Origin: Bacteroidota bacterium
GTDB lineage: Bacteria; Bacteroidota; Bacteroidia; Sphingobacteriales; Sphingobacteriaceae
NCBI GenBank assembly: GCA_018828585.1
Contig: JAHJVW010000034.1
Span: 46,341-110,340, forward strand
Direction: 5' to 3'
Length of the DNA stretch: 64,000 nt
Numbering within the stretch: position 1 is the first letter of the stretch; the number at the start of each line of letters is the position of its first letter. The notes below the pieces were generated by a model. The model saw only the letters and a program-made list of their open reading frames with translations, was not told where the DNA came from and did not search any database. A program made the position numbers and the translations under genes. Positions 17,056 through 25,787 of the stretch are shown one piece after another.

Positions 17056-17097
17056 TTTTCCACATTAGTTATCCACAATTGTTGATTCTGTGGAAAA
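17056..17097. promoter_or_regulatory. Cluster of three DnaA-box-like sites in the ftsA-ftsZ gap
   Basis: TTTTCCACA (17056-17064), the perfect consensus TTATCCACA (17069-17077) and TGTGGAAAA (17089-17097, reverse of the first) occur within 42 bp just upstream of ftsZ. DnaA binding is inferred from the 9-mers only. Confidence 0.5.
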
Positions 17098-17115
17098 CTT
17101 ATCGATTGTTGAAAA

Positions 17116-18465
17116 TTACTTTAAAAAGTCTTGATCAGAGATGTCATCCTTGATAAATTTCTTAGTCCCTTCTAATAAAGAAGCAAATAATCCTCTATTT
17201 TTTCTTGGGCTAGACTCAGTTATTACATCAACTTTTCTTTCTTTATAATTATCTCTCTGCATATCAATTTCTACTCGCTCAATCCCTTTGATCAATAATC
17301 CAATACCCGTTGCATACATCGGACTTTTTAAATCCTCATAGATGTTTTTAGGTAAACTTTCGTTCTTAGCCAAGTGCTCATTTGGATAACCCAATCGGCA
17401 ATCTAAGCCTGTAACGTATTCAATTAATTGAGGAAGATGTTTTAGTAATGATCCCCCACCTGTTACCACAATACCACCAATTAGTTTTTTCTCGAAACCT
17501 GAGGATTTTATTTCGTAATGAACATGGTCTATAATTTCTTCCATTCTAGCTTGAATCACAAAAGCTAGATTTTTAATAGAGATTTCTTTTGGCTCGCGAC
17601 CTCTTAAGCCAGGAACACAAATAATTTCGTTTTCTTTATTTTCTTCAGCTAAAGCTGATCCAAATTTTACTTTTAACAATTCTGCTTGGTTACGCATTAC
17701 TGCACAACCTTCGCGAATGTCTTCTGTCACACTATTCCCGCCGAATGGAATAACTGCTGTATGTCTGATGATGCCTTCATGGAAAATAGCTACATCAGTT
17801 GTACCGCCACCTATGTCTACCAAAACTACACCGGCTTCTTTCTCTTCTTCACTCAATACCGATTCTGAAGAAGCTAAGGGTTCTAAAATTAAATCTTGAG
17901 TTTCTAAACCGCCTTGATCAACACATTTCATAATGTTTTTGATAGCAGTAACTTGACCTGTAATGATGTGGAAATTAGCTTCCAACCTTACACCTGCCAT
18001 ACCTACAGGGTCTTTAATACCAGGTTCGTTATCTACTGTAAACTCTTGAGGTAAAACATGGATGATTTCTTCGCCAGGATTCATTGCTAATTTGTACATG
18101 TCATCCACCAAACGATCAATGTCTCTTTTGTTGATCTCGCTACTTAAATCTTTACGAGTTAAGATGCCACGATGTTGAAGGCTTTTAATATGTTGTCCTG
18201 CAATTCCAACATTTACAATCTTGACATCAACATTAGATTGTGAGCTACCTTCTTCAACCGCTTGTACGATGCCCTTGACAGTTTTAGCAATATTAGAGAC
18301 CACTCCGCGAGTAACTCCTGCAGATTCGGCTTTACCTAATCCTAAAACCTCGATTTTACCGTGTTCGTTTCTACGGCCAACGATGACACAAATTTTTGTA
18401 GTCCCGATGTCTAATCCTACTACAATAGGCGAACTTTTCTGTTCTTTAGTGATACTTTTTTCCAT
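17116..18465 (-). CDS. ftsA: Cell division protein FtsA
   Basis: FtsA is the actin-like membrane tether of FtsZ. The ATP-binding motifs are visible: VVGLDIGTTKICVIVG near the N-terminus, VVLVDIGGGTTDVAIF (phosphate 2) and IVVTGGGSLLKHL (adenosine). The SHS2/1C domain comes early (GVTRGVVSNIAKTVKGIVQAVEE). The 449-residue length is normal for the phylum. The C-terminus (RGLFASLLEGTKKFIKDDISDQDFLK) is amphipathic and fits a membrane-targeting helix. It overlaps nothing and starts one base after ftsQ ends. Confidence 0.96.
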   Translation of the reverse strand: MEKSITKEQKSSPIVVGLDIGTTKICVIVGRRNEHGKIEVLGLGKAESAGVTRGVVSNIAKTVKGIVQAVEEGSSQSNVDVKIVNVGIAGQHIKSLQHRGILTRKDLSSEINKRDIDRLVDDMYKLAMNPGEEIIHVLPQEFTVDNEPGIKDPVGMAGVRLEANFHIITGQVTAIKNIMKCVDQGGLETQDLILEPLASSESVLSEEEKEAGVVLVDIGGGTTDVAIFHEGIIRHTAVIPFGGNSVTEDIREGCAVMRNQAELLKVKFGSALAEENKENEIICVPGLRGREPKEISIKNLAFVIQARMEEIIDHVHYEIKSSGFEKKLIGGIVVTGGGSLLKHLPQLIEYVTGLDCRLGYPNEHLAKNESLPKNIYEDLKSPMYATGIGLLIKGIERVEIDMQRDNYKERKVDVITESSPRKNRGLFASLLEGTKKFIKDDISDQDFLK

Positions 18466-18466
18466 G

Positions 18467-19336
18467 TTAAAGTATGTTTTGTATTGAATCTTGAATTCCT
18501 TTTAATTTTATTTTTACGCTATCCGCTGATATCGGCGATGGCAACTGCTTTTTTAATGTCGAATCTCTTTTTACACAAACAATCTGTCCGTTAAATTTTA
18601 GATTGATACTGCTGTAGGCATCCCAGCCTACTCTAGGCAACGCTTTTTTATAAAACAGTAATAAGTTTCTGAACTTATCTTCCATTCCATCTGCATTGCC
18701 AAAAATTATTTTTTGATTCCCCACTCTAGGGACCAACTCCATATCTTTATTATCGGTTACAAAAATCTGAACCACTTGCTCGCTCCATAATGAATCGGCA
18801 TTGATAAACTTTGCCATCTTAAATAAATCCTTACTTAGCGTATTTTTCAAAGTATCTACTTTGCCATCAAAACCTTCCAAAATAGCACCATTTGCTACCA
18901 ATACTTTGGAAGTAAAATGATCTGATAAAGGTATTTTTAATCCATTTTGATCAATGTAAAAATCTTGCCCTATAATATTAAAAACTCGCAAAATGGGCAC
19001 TCTTTGTCTTACATCGGCATGTAAAATGCCGTCCATATCTAAGTATACTTTCGCATATTCTATAAATGGGTTTGCCTTTAACCGATTTTCGAGGTTTTGG
19101 ATATTAATGCCGTCTAAACGTCTGCCAACCAACATGCCATTTTTAGAATTTAGGATATCGTCAATTTCGGCCCTTTCAATAAAAAATTGGTTCCCTGGTA
19201 AAATCACTTGAACTTTGCGACAAGTTTGTTCGGCTTTTTTAATTTCGATAAAACTCATCAATGTGATTAAACTTCCCAAACTGACCACCCAAATGGTGGT
19301 AATCAAAACCACTCGCCAGTTGATTCTTTTAAGCAT
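18467..19336 (-). CDS. ftsQ: Cell division protein FtsQ (DivIB)
   Basis: The 289-residue protein has a short cytoplasmic start, one membrane segment at about residues 10-29 (VVLITTIWVVSLGSLITLMSF), then a POTRA-like region (VQVILPGNQFFIERAEIDDIL) and the FtsQ domain (NPFIEYAKVYLDMDGILHADVRQRVPILRV). It links early and late divisome proteins through FtsL. Position between murC and ftsA, with an 8-base overlap with murC, supports the call despite weak sequence conservation. Confidence 0.92.
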   Translation of the reverse strand: MLKRINWRVVLITTIWVVSLGSLITLMSFIEIKKAEQTCRKVQVILPGNQFFIERAEIDDILNSKNGMLVGRRLDGINIQNLENRLKANPFIEYAKVYLDMDGILHADVRQRVPILRVFNIIGQDFYIDQNGLKIPLSDHFTSKVLVANGAILEGFDGKVDTLKNTLSKDLFKMAKFINADSLWSEQVVQIFVTDNKDMELVPRVGNQKIIFGNADGMEDKFRNLLLFYKKALPRVGWDAYSSINLKFNGQIVCVKRDSTLKKQLPSPISADSVKIKLKGIQDSIQNIL

Positions 19337-20687
19337 AATCCATCCTGCTTTTTAAAGGTTCAACCAAGGTGTCAATATCGCCCGCACCAACAGTTAAAAG
19401 TAGGCTTGGTTTTTCGTTTTTGATGATTTCCAAAGCTTCCTCTTTCCCGCAAACCCTCACTTTATCTTTAGCGATTTGACTCGCTAATAATTGGCTCGTT
19501 ATACCCGGTATTGGCAACTCTCTGGCGGGATAAATATCTAATAGCAATAATTCATCCACAGTATTTAAAACTTCAGAGAATTCAGTGGCAAAATCACGGG
19601 TTCGACTGAATAAATGTGGTTGGAAAATAACCGTTAATTTCTTATTTGGATAAAGTGAACGTACCGCTTTAAAGCATGCTTTTAACTCTTCTGGATGATG
19701 GGCATAATCATCAATATATATCCGGTCGGTTTTTCTTACAATGTATTCGAATCTTCTTTTAACTCCAGAAAAACTAGTTAACCCTACTTTTATATCCTCT
19801 ATAGAAATACCCATTCTTAAAGCAACTTCTATTGCCGCCACTGCATTTTCAATATTGTGCTGCCCAGGTAAACCCAAGTGCAATTGTTTCATCTTGGTTT
19901 CTGAGTTACTCCAATCGAAAAAAAATTCGTGGCTTTTTATTTCAATATTAGTTCCCTTTATTTCAGATTGTTCATCTAAGCCGTAGGTTAAACCAGATGA
20001 AAGCGGCAAGCCATTCCGATGAATTAGAGTTCCCTCTGGTTTTAATTGATTTGCAAACAAACGAAACGAATCTTCTAATTGCTCTTTAGCACCATAGATA
20101 TCTAGATGATCTGCATCCATTGAGGTAATGATAGCAATATCTGGATGTAAAGTTAGAAAGGAACGATCAAATTCATCCGCTTCAACCACTAAAACATTAC
20201 TGCTCCCAATTAAAAAATTTGTTTGATAATTGGTGCTTATTCCTCCCAAAAAAGCCGAACAATCAATTCCTCCTGCTTTCAATAAATGAGTAATCAAACA
20301 ACTTGTTGTGGTTTTTCCATGGGTTCCAGCTACACCAATGGTAAACATCCCTTTAGAGATGATGCCTAAAACTTCTGAACGTTTATAAAGCCTAAAACCA
20401 ATACTAGTAAAATATTTAAGGACCTGACTATTTTTTGGAATTGCCGGTGTATAAATCACCAAAGTATCTATTTCCTTTTTCTGAAAAGATAAAGGGATTA
20501 GATTTGGCTGATCCTCGTAACTGATACAAATGCCTTCTTGCTGTAAAGATCTAGTTAATGGTGTCGAAGTCTTATCGTAACCACAAACCAAAGCACCTTG
20601 ATGATGAAAATAACGGGCAATACCGCTCATCCCGATACCGCCGATACCGATTAGATAAACTCTTTTGATGTTTGCCAATTCTATCAT
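19329..20687 (-). CDS. murC: UDP-N-acetylmuramate--L-alanine ligase
   Basis: MurC adds L-Ala to UDP-MurNAc in the cytoplasm. The 452-residue Mur ligase has the N-terminal dinucleotide-like motif YLIGIGGIGMSGIARYF, the ATP loop GVAGTHGKTTTSCLI near residue 115 with the MurC-typical GTHGKTT, and IDDYAHHPEELKACF in the C-terminal domain. It abuts murG and overlaps ftsQ by 8 bases, in the usual dcw order. Confidence 0.97.
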   Translation of the reverse strand: MIELANIKRVYLIGIGGIGMSGIARYFHHQGALVCGYDKTSTPLTRSLQQEGICISYEDQPNLIPLSFQKKEIDTLVIYTPAIPKNSQVLKYFTSIGFRLYKRSEVLGIISKGMFTIGVAGTHGKTTTSCLITHLLKAGGIDCSAFLGGISTNYQTNFLIGSSNVLVVEADEFDRSFLTLHPDIAIITSMDADHLDIYGAKEQLEDSFRLFANQLKPEGTLIHRNGLPLSSGLTYGLDEQSEIKGTNIEIKSHEFFFDWSNSETKMKQLHLGLPGQHNIENAVAAIEVALRMGISIEDIKVGLTSFSGVKRRFEYIVRKTDRIYIDDYAHHPEELKACFKAVRSLYPNKKLTVIFQPHLFSRTRDFATEFSEVLNTVDELLLLDIYPARELPIPGITSQLLASQIAKDKVRVCGKEEALEIIKNEKPSLLLTVGAGDIDTLVEPLKSRMDYA

Positions 20688-21788
20688 CTATTTTGCAATT
20701 TTTAAAACTTCTGCTGCAATGTGAACATCTGCAGAAGGCAAAGCCAACTCGGCTATATTTTTTGAAAGCAATTCCATTTGTACTTTATCTTTTAATAATT
20801 TCAGAGTTTGATCTATCAAATCTGATTCCGCATGTCTATCTGCAATCAAAATCGCAGCTTCTTTTATCACCAGCGCATTTGCATTTTTGGTCTGATGATC
20901 TTCTGCAACATTAGGAGAAGGAACTAAAATCACTGGCTTTTTAACCAAGCAAAGTTCGCCAATGGTACCAGCTCCTGCTCTAGAAATAATGACATCTGCC
21001 ATCGCGAAAGCTAAATCCATCCTATTCAAAAACTCGTGAATACGAATACCTGAATCTTTGGGCAAATTGCCAACTTTTTCAATAATCCCTTTATAATAAT
21101 ACTTACCCGTTTGCCAAATTAGCTGTATGCCTTCCTTGGTAAATTGCTCCATACCCATCAACATACAAGTATTTAAAGTGCCTGCGCCTAAACTTCCGCC
21201 AACCACTAAAACCGTTTTTTTGGTTTCATCTAATTCAAAATAAGCAACAGCTTCTTTTCTTTTATTTAAAATTTCCACTGCGCTTTCGCGAATAGGGTTT
21301 CCTGTTTTAATGATTCTATCTGCGGGGAAAAAAGCATCCATGCCATCAAAGGCTACACATATTTTCTGTGCTTTTTTTCCTAGATATTTATTGGTTATCC
21401 CTGCATAAGAGTTTTGCTCTTGAATGAGATATGGGATTCTCTTTAGTGATGCAGCAAATAACAAAGGCCCCGAAGCATACCCTCCAACTCCAACTACTGC
21501 ATCAGGTCTAAAATCTTTAATGATTTTTAATGATTTTCTTACACTACCTAAAATTTTAAATGGCAACATTAAATTTTTAGATAGGCCACTTCTTTGAAAT
21601 CCTTGAATATCTAGGCCAATAATTTTATATCCTGCAGCTGGTACTTTTTCCATCTCCATTCTACCATTCGCACCAACAAAAAGAATCTCCGTACGCTCGT
21701 CCATTTTCTTCAAAGCATTAGCAATAGCTACCGCCGGGAAGATATGTCCTCCTGTTCCACCTCCACTTATGATTATTCTTTTTGCCAT
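20688..21788 (-). CDS. murG: UDP-N-acetylglucosamine--undecaprenyl-PP-MurNAc-pentapeptide GlcNAc transferase
   Basis: MurG converts lipid I to lipid II on the inner face of the membrane. The GT28 protein begins MAKRIIISGGGTGGHIFPAVA with the glycine-rich acceptor loop; VVGVGGYASGPLLFAA, VVGGSLGAGTLN and ISRAGAGTIGELCLVKKPVILVPSP (UDP-GlcNAc site) follow. I place the start at 21788. An ATG nine bases earlier (21797) lies inside the GGATGAGGC tail of a dispersed repeat and would add MRQ, which is unlike the family. Confidence 0.96.
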   Translation of the reverse strand: MAKRIIISGGGTGGHIFPAVAIANALKKMDERTEILFVGANGRMEMEKVPAAGYKIIGLDIQGFQRSGLSKNLMLPFKILGSVRKSLKIIKDFRPDAVVGVGGYASGPLLFAASLKRIPYLIQEQNSYAGITNKYLGKKAQKICVAFDGMDAFFPADRIIKTGNPIRESAVEILNKRKEAVAYFELDETKKTVLVVGGSLGAGTLNTCMLMGMEQFTKEGIQLIWQTGKYYYKGIIEKVGNLPKDSGIRIHEFLNRMDLAFAMADVIISRAGAGTIGELCLVKKPVILVPSPNVAEDHQTKNANALVIKEAAILIADRHAESDLIDQTLKLLKDKVQMELLSKNIAELALPSADVHIAAEVLKIAK

Positions 21789-21790
21789 TT

Positions 21791-21827
21791 GCCTCATCCT
21801 AAATCCTTCTCCAAAGAAGAAGGACTT
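21791..21827 (-). repeat. Palindromic start-codon repeat, copy at murG
   Basis: Read on the minus strand: CCTTCTTCTTTGGAGAAGG, then ATTTAGGATGAGGC, ending 2 bases before the murG ATG. It is near-identical in its tail to the copy at leuD (56116-56150). Confidence 0.75.
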
Positions 21828-21843
21828 TAATTATATTTTCAAA

Positions 21844-23049
21844 TTATTCAATTCTCAAATCTTCAAATCGTCTACGCCAGTGTTGTATTTCTCCTATAAT
21901 CACTTTTTCTGCTTTACCTTCTTTTGTTTCGGTTTTATATTCTTCTACATCTTTACTTACTGATAGAATAATTCCTAATGCAATACTTGTAAAGAGAATG
22001 GATGTTCCTCCCATACTTACCAGTGGTAGCGGTACACCTGTTACCGGAAATAAATTCACTGCTACAGCCATATTTGCTAAAGCTTGAATAGTTAAACTAA
22101 AACCCAATCCTGCTGCTAGTAAGGCGCCAAATGCTTTAGGTGCTTGCGCTACAATTTTTATGATCCGATACATTAAAATCAAGTAAAGGAATACCATCAA
22201 ACAGCCGCCAACTAATCCGTATTCTTCAATGATAATTGCAAAAATAAAATCGGAATAAGGATGCGGTAAGAAGTTTCTTTGGGTACTATTCCCTGGACCT
22301 TTTCCTAAAATTCCACCGGTAGCGACTGCAATTTTTGCTTGATCCTGCTGGAATGTTCTATCAGAGCTCTGCATTTCGGGATGCATGTATGCTTTTACCC
22401 TATTGATATAAACACCTCTTCTAGGCCCGAGGAATAGGACAATTACTAGTAATATTCCTAAACCCGCACCCACAATAGACATCTGCGAAAAGCTGACCCT
22501 TCCAATCAATAAAATCAAAACACCAACACCCGCCAACATCACTGCAGTAGAGAGATTTGCTAGCGCAATCAATATAAAAACGGCTCCCATAGGCGCCAGC
22601 AACCAAATTACTGTACTCTTAAAATCTTTGATATTGGTTTGTTGTTTGGTCAATGTTCTGGCCAAATAAGTAATTAAAGCCAATTTAGCTAAATCGGATG
22701 TTTGAAAAGTTAAACCCGTTCCTGGGATGGCGATCCATCGGCTGGCATCATTTACGTGGCTACCAAAAAGTAGTGTATATAGCAACAAAGGAATGGTGAT
22801 AAACATCAATATCTTCGAAATGCCAGCGTAATACCGATAGTTGAGTAGGTGTGCAAAATAAATCAATACAAAACCTAAAACGATAAACAACAAATGCTTA
22901 AACATTAAAGATTCTGACCCTACCCCTCTTTTGTAGGCCAAAGTTCCGGTTGCGCTATAAACCGCTAAAACAGAAATTAGTGATAGCAGAATAATGATGA
23001 GCCAAATCCATCTATCACCTTTGGTTTGATTGAGTATTGCTTTAATCAT
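21844..23049 (-). CDS. ftsW: Lipid II flippase / SEDS glycosyltransferase FtsW
   Basis: The 401-residue SEDS protein has about ten membrane segments. Family landmarks are YSATGTLAYKRG, GFVLIYFAHLLNYRYY, ASRWIAIPGTGLTFQTSDLAKLALITYLA, and near the C-terminus EEYGLVGGCLMVFLY and FPVTGVPLPLVSMGGTSILF. It is the septal partner of FtsI, encoded in the same cluster between murD and murG. The function as a polymerase is known from the family; here it is inferred. Confidence 0.96.
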   Translation of the reverse strand: MIKAILNQTKGDRWIWLIIILLSLISVLAVYSATGTLAYKRGVGSESLMFKHLLFIVLGFVLIYFAHLLNYRYYAGISKILMFITIPLLLYTLLFGSHVNDASRWIAIPGTGLTFQTSDLAKLALITYLARTLTKQQTNIKDFKSTVIWLLAPMGAVFILIALANLSTAVMLAGVGVLILLIGRVSFSQMSIVGAGLGILLVIVLFLGPRRGVYINRVKAYMHPEMQSSDRTFQQDQAKIAVATGGILGKGPGNSTQRNFLPHPYSDFIFAIIIEEYGLVGGCLMVFLYLILMYRIIKIVAQAPKAFGALLAAGLGFSLTIQALANMAVAVNLFPVTGVPLPLVSMGGTSILFTSIALGIILSVSKDVEEYKTETKEGKAEKVIIGEIQHWRRRFEDLRIE

Positions 23050-23050
23050 T

Positions 23051-24457
23051 TTATAATTCTTTTACTGCAGCCTTAAATTGGTTGCCCCTGTCTTCGTAAT
23101 TCTTAAACAAATCGAAACTTGCACATGCTGGCGATAACAAAACCGTACTCCCTTTCTTTGCTAAATGATGAGCAATCTGGACAGCCTCTGAAGCGGAGAA
23201 TGTATTCACCATCACATCAACCACATCTTCAAAAGCATCATGAATGGCCTTATTATCTTTACCTAAACAGATAATGGCTTTTACTTTTTGCTTCACTAAA
23301 TCTTTCAGCATATTATAATCGTTGCCTTTATCTACACCTCCCATAATCAAAACCACATCTGTTGTCATGGTTTCTAAGGCATACCAAGTTGAGTTTACAT
23401 TGGTAGCTTTTGAATCATTGATAAAGCTAATGCCCGAAATATTGGCGACAAATTCTAAACGATGCTCAATATTTTTGAAATTACCCATGCTTTCGCGGAT
23501 GGATTCATTTCTTAACTCCAGCACTTTACCTACAATGCCCGAAGCCATTGAATTGTAAACATTGTGCTTTCCTTGAAGTGCTAAATCTTGAATGGTCATA
23601 TCGAATTTATCAGTAGTTGTGAGTTGTATAATTAAGTTATTTTGTGTTAAATAGGCCCCGTTGCTCAGCTCATGCTCAATAGAAAAAGGATGTTTTTGGC
23701 TCTTAATATCCATCTTATTCATTTCTTCGGCGATAATTGGGTCATCGTCACAAAAAATGAAATGGTCTTTAGCAGTTTGATTTTGCACAATTCTAAATTT
23801 TGATTTGATATAGTTTGACATTTGATAATCGTATCTATCCAAATGATCTGGAGTGATGTTTAATAATACGGCAACATCCGCTTTGAAAGAATACATGTTA
23901 TCCAACATAAAACTGCTGATCTCTAATACATAATATTCAAAGTTTTCTTCGGCCACTTGTCTGGCAAAACTTTGCCCGATATTTCCTGCTAAGCCCACAT
24001 TCAGCCCTGCATTTTTTAATATGTGATAAGTAAGCATGGTGGTGGTTGATTTACCATTTGAACCAGTAATACAAACCATTTTGGCATTGCTGTATCTTCC
24101 AGCAAATTCTATCTCAGATATGATTTTAATCCCTTTATTTTTTATTTTTTGAATGATATTTACCTTATCAGCAATACCTGGACTTTTAATCACTTCGCTA
24201 GCGTTTAGGATTAATTCTTCTGTGTGCATCTGAGATTCAAAATGAATCTCATGGTTCTCTAATTCTTTTTGGTAAGCTTCTTTTATCATCGCAAAATCAG
24301 ACACAAAAACTTCGAATCCTTGCTTTTTTGCAAGAATAGCAGCTCCAACTCCACTTTCACCAGCTCCTAAAATCACTATTCGCCTCACCCCAGCCCTCTC
24401 CTCCAGAGAGGGAGAAATATTTGAGTTATCGGGATGTATATTTCTTTTTTCTTGCAT
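23051..24457 (-). CDS. murD: UDP-N-acetylmuramoylalanine--D-glutamate ligase
   Basis: MurD adds D-Glu to UDP-MurNAc-L-Ala. The ligase core is clear: RIVILGAGESGVGAAILAKK, the ATP loop CITGSNGKSTTTMLTYHIL, NITPDHLDRY, FINDSKATNVNSTWYAL and LSPACASFDLFKNYEDRGNQF at the end. Odd point: the family normally starts at RIVILGAG, but here about 24 extra residues precede it, and residues 15-24 (SPSLEERAGV) are the translation of a palindromic repeat (24383-24414). Real starts could be ATG 24457 or GTG 24388, the latter inside the repeat tail. Length without the extension would be 445. Confidence 0.95.
   Translation of the reverse strand: MQEKRNIHPDNSNISPSLEERAGVRRIVILGAGESGVGAAILAKKQGFEVFVSDFAMIKEAYQKELENHEIHFESQMHTEELILNASEVIKSPGIADKVNIIQKIKNKGIKIISEIEFAGRYSNAKMVCITGSNGKSTTTMLTYHILKNAGLNVGLAGNIGQSFARQVAEENFEYYVLEISSFMLDNMYSFKADVAVLLNITPDHLDRYDYQMSNYIKSKFRIVQNQTAKDHFIFCDDDPIIAEEMNKMDIKSQKHPFSIEHELSNGAYLTQNNLIIQLTTTDKFDMTIQDLALQGKHNVYNSMASGIVGKVLELRNESIRESMGNFKNIEHRLEFVANISGISFINDSKATNVNSTWYALETMTTDVVLIMGGVDKGNDYNMLKDLVKQKVKAIICLGKDNKAIHDAFEDVVDVMVNTFSASEAVQIAHHLAKKGSTVLLSPACASFDLFKNYEDRGNQFKAAVKEL
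24383..24414 (-). repeat. Palindromic start-codon repeat, copy inside the murD 5' end
   Basis: On the minus strand CTCCCTCTCTGGAGGAGAGG is followed by GCTGGGGTGAGGC and runs straight into the murD core (AGG CGA ATA GTG ATT). It is in frame with murD. Confidence 0.75.
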
Positions 24458-24476
24458 CTTGGTTCTTATGTCTCTT

Positions 24477-25772
24477 TTATCTTAGTTTTAGGGTTACGAT
24501 GGTGACAATGGCTAATAATATACCGATGATCCAAAACCTACTGACGATTTTAGATTCATGGTAACCTTTCTTTTGGAAATGGTGGTGCAATGGCGACATC
24601 AAGAAGATTCTTCTTCCCTCGCCGTATCTCCTTTTGGTATATTTAAACCAAGAGACCTGCATAATCACTGATAAATTCTCGATTAAGAATACTCCGCATA
24701 AAATCGGAATCAATAATTCTTTACGAATCATGATGGCGAAGACTGCGATAATTCCTCCAATGGTTAAACTCCCAGTATCTCCCATAAAAACTTGTGCGGG
24801 ATAAGCATTATACCATAGGAAACCAATACAAGCACCCACAAAAGCAGCTGCAAAAATTACCAGCTCTCCAGAATTTGGGATGTAGATGATTTTTAAATAA
24901 TCGGCAATAATGGTATTACCCGAAACATACGCTAACAAGGCTAAAGTAATCCCAATGATAGCGGAAGTACCAGTCGCTAAACCATCAATTCCATCAGTAA
25001 TATTGGCTCCGTTAGAAACTGCAGTAATGATAACAATGACAAAAAGGAGAAAAACAACTAAGGAATATTTCTCGTAACCAGGACCTAAGAATTTTAAAAC
25101 CTTAGCATAATCAAACTCATTGTTTTTATAGAAAGGGATATTAGTTTTGGTAGATTTTACATCTTTCGCATAATACACTCCACTTGCTTTTTCTACTCTA
25201 ATGAGTTTCTCTCCTTTCTCATTAATAATTTCCTCCTTTATACCCGCAGGTCCTTTTTGAACCTTAACTGATGTAGGTACTTCTGCAATAGTTTGCCTAA
25301 TTAAAATATCAGGATGGAAAAACATGGTCCATCCAATAATTAAGGCTAAACCCACCTGCCCAACTATTTTAAATCTTCCAGCTAAACCTTCTTTATTTTT
25401 TTTAAATACTTTGATATAATCGTCTAAGAAGCCTATTGCACCCATCCAAACTGTGGTGATGATCATCAGAATGATGTAGATATTATCGATTTTAGCAAAT
25501 AACAAAGTTGGAATCAGCACTCCTGCAATGATGATTAAACCACCCATTGTTGGTGTTCCTGCTTTTTGTGTTTGACCCTCTAAACCTAAATTTCTTACCG
25601 TTTCACCAACCTGCTTATATCTTAAATAATTAATCAAATTACTACCATAAACAGTGGTAATGATTAATGATAAAATCATTGCCATCCCAGCTCTAAATGA
25701 GATAAACTGAAACACACCTGCCCCAGGAAAGTCAAAATGTTTATCTAAATAAATGAAGAGATGGTATAACAT
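24477..25772 (-). CDS. mraY: Phospho-N-acetylmuramoyl-pentapeptide transferase
   Basis: MraY makes lipid I from UDP-MurNAc-pentapeptide and undecaprenyl phosphate. The polytopic protein has [29 protein letters not shown] (aspartate-rich motif), [17 protein letters not shown], and [19 protein letters not shown] (HHH motif). At 431 residues it is about 70 longer than the E. coli protein because of a periplasmic-type insertion around residues 155-225 ([20 protein letters not shown] and onward), a feature I associate with Bacteroidota MraY. It lies between murE and murD; murF, found here in many phyla, is absent. Confidence 0.97.
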   Translation of the reverse strand: MLYHLFIYLDKHFDFPGAGVFQFISFRAGMAMILSLIITTVYGSNLINYLRYKQVGETVRNLGLEGQTQKAGTPTMGGLIIIAGVLIPTLLFAKIDNIYIILMIITTVWMGAIGFLDDYIKVFKKNKEGLAGRFKIVGQVGLALIIGWTMFFHPDILIRQTIAEVPTSVKVQKGPAGIKEEIINEKGEKLIRVEKASGVYYAKDVKSTKTNIPFYKNNEFDYAKVLKFLGPGYEKYSLVVFLLFVIVIITAVSNGANITDGIDGLATGTSAIIGITLALLAYVSGNTIIADYLKIIYIPNSGELVIFAAAFVGACIGFLWYNAYPAQVFMGDTGSLTIGGIIAVFAIMIRKELLIPILCGVFLIENLSVIMQVSWFKYTKRRYGEGRRIFLMSPLHHHFQKKGYHESKIVSRFWIIGILLAIVTIVTLKLR

Positions 25773-25787
25773 AATTCTTCTTTTGGT

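Noticed and set aside
22421..22606. Frames inside ftsW suggesting a nested gene
   Set aside because: No independent start signal; the ftsW frame explains the conservation.
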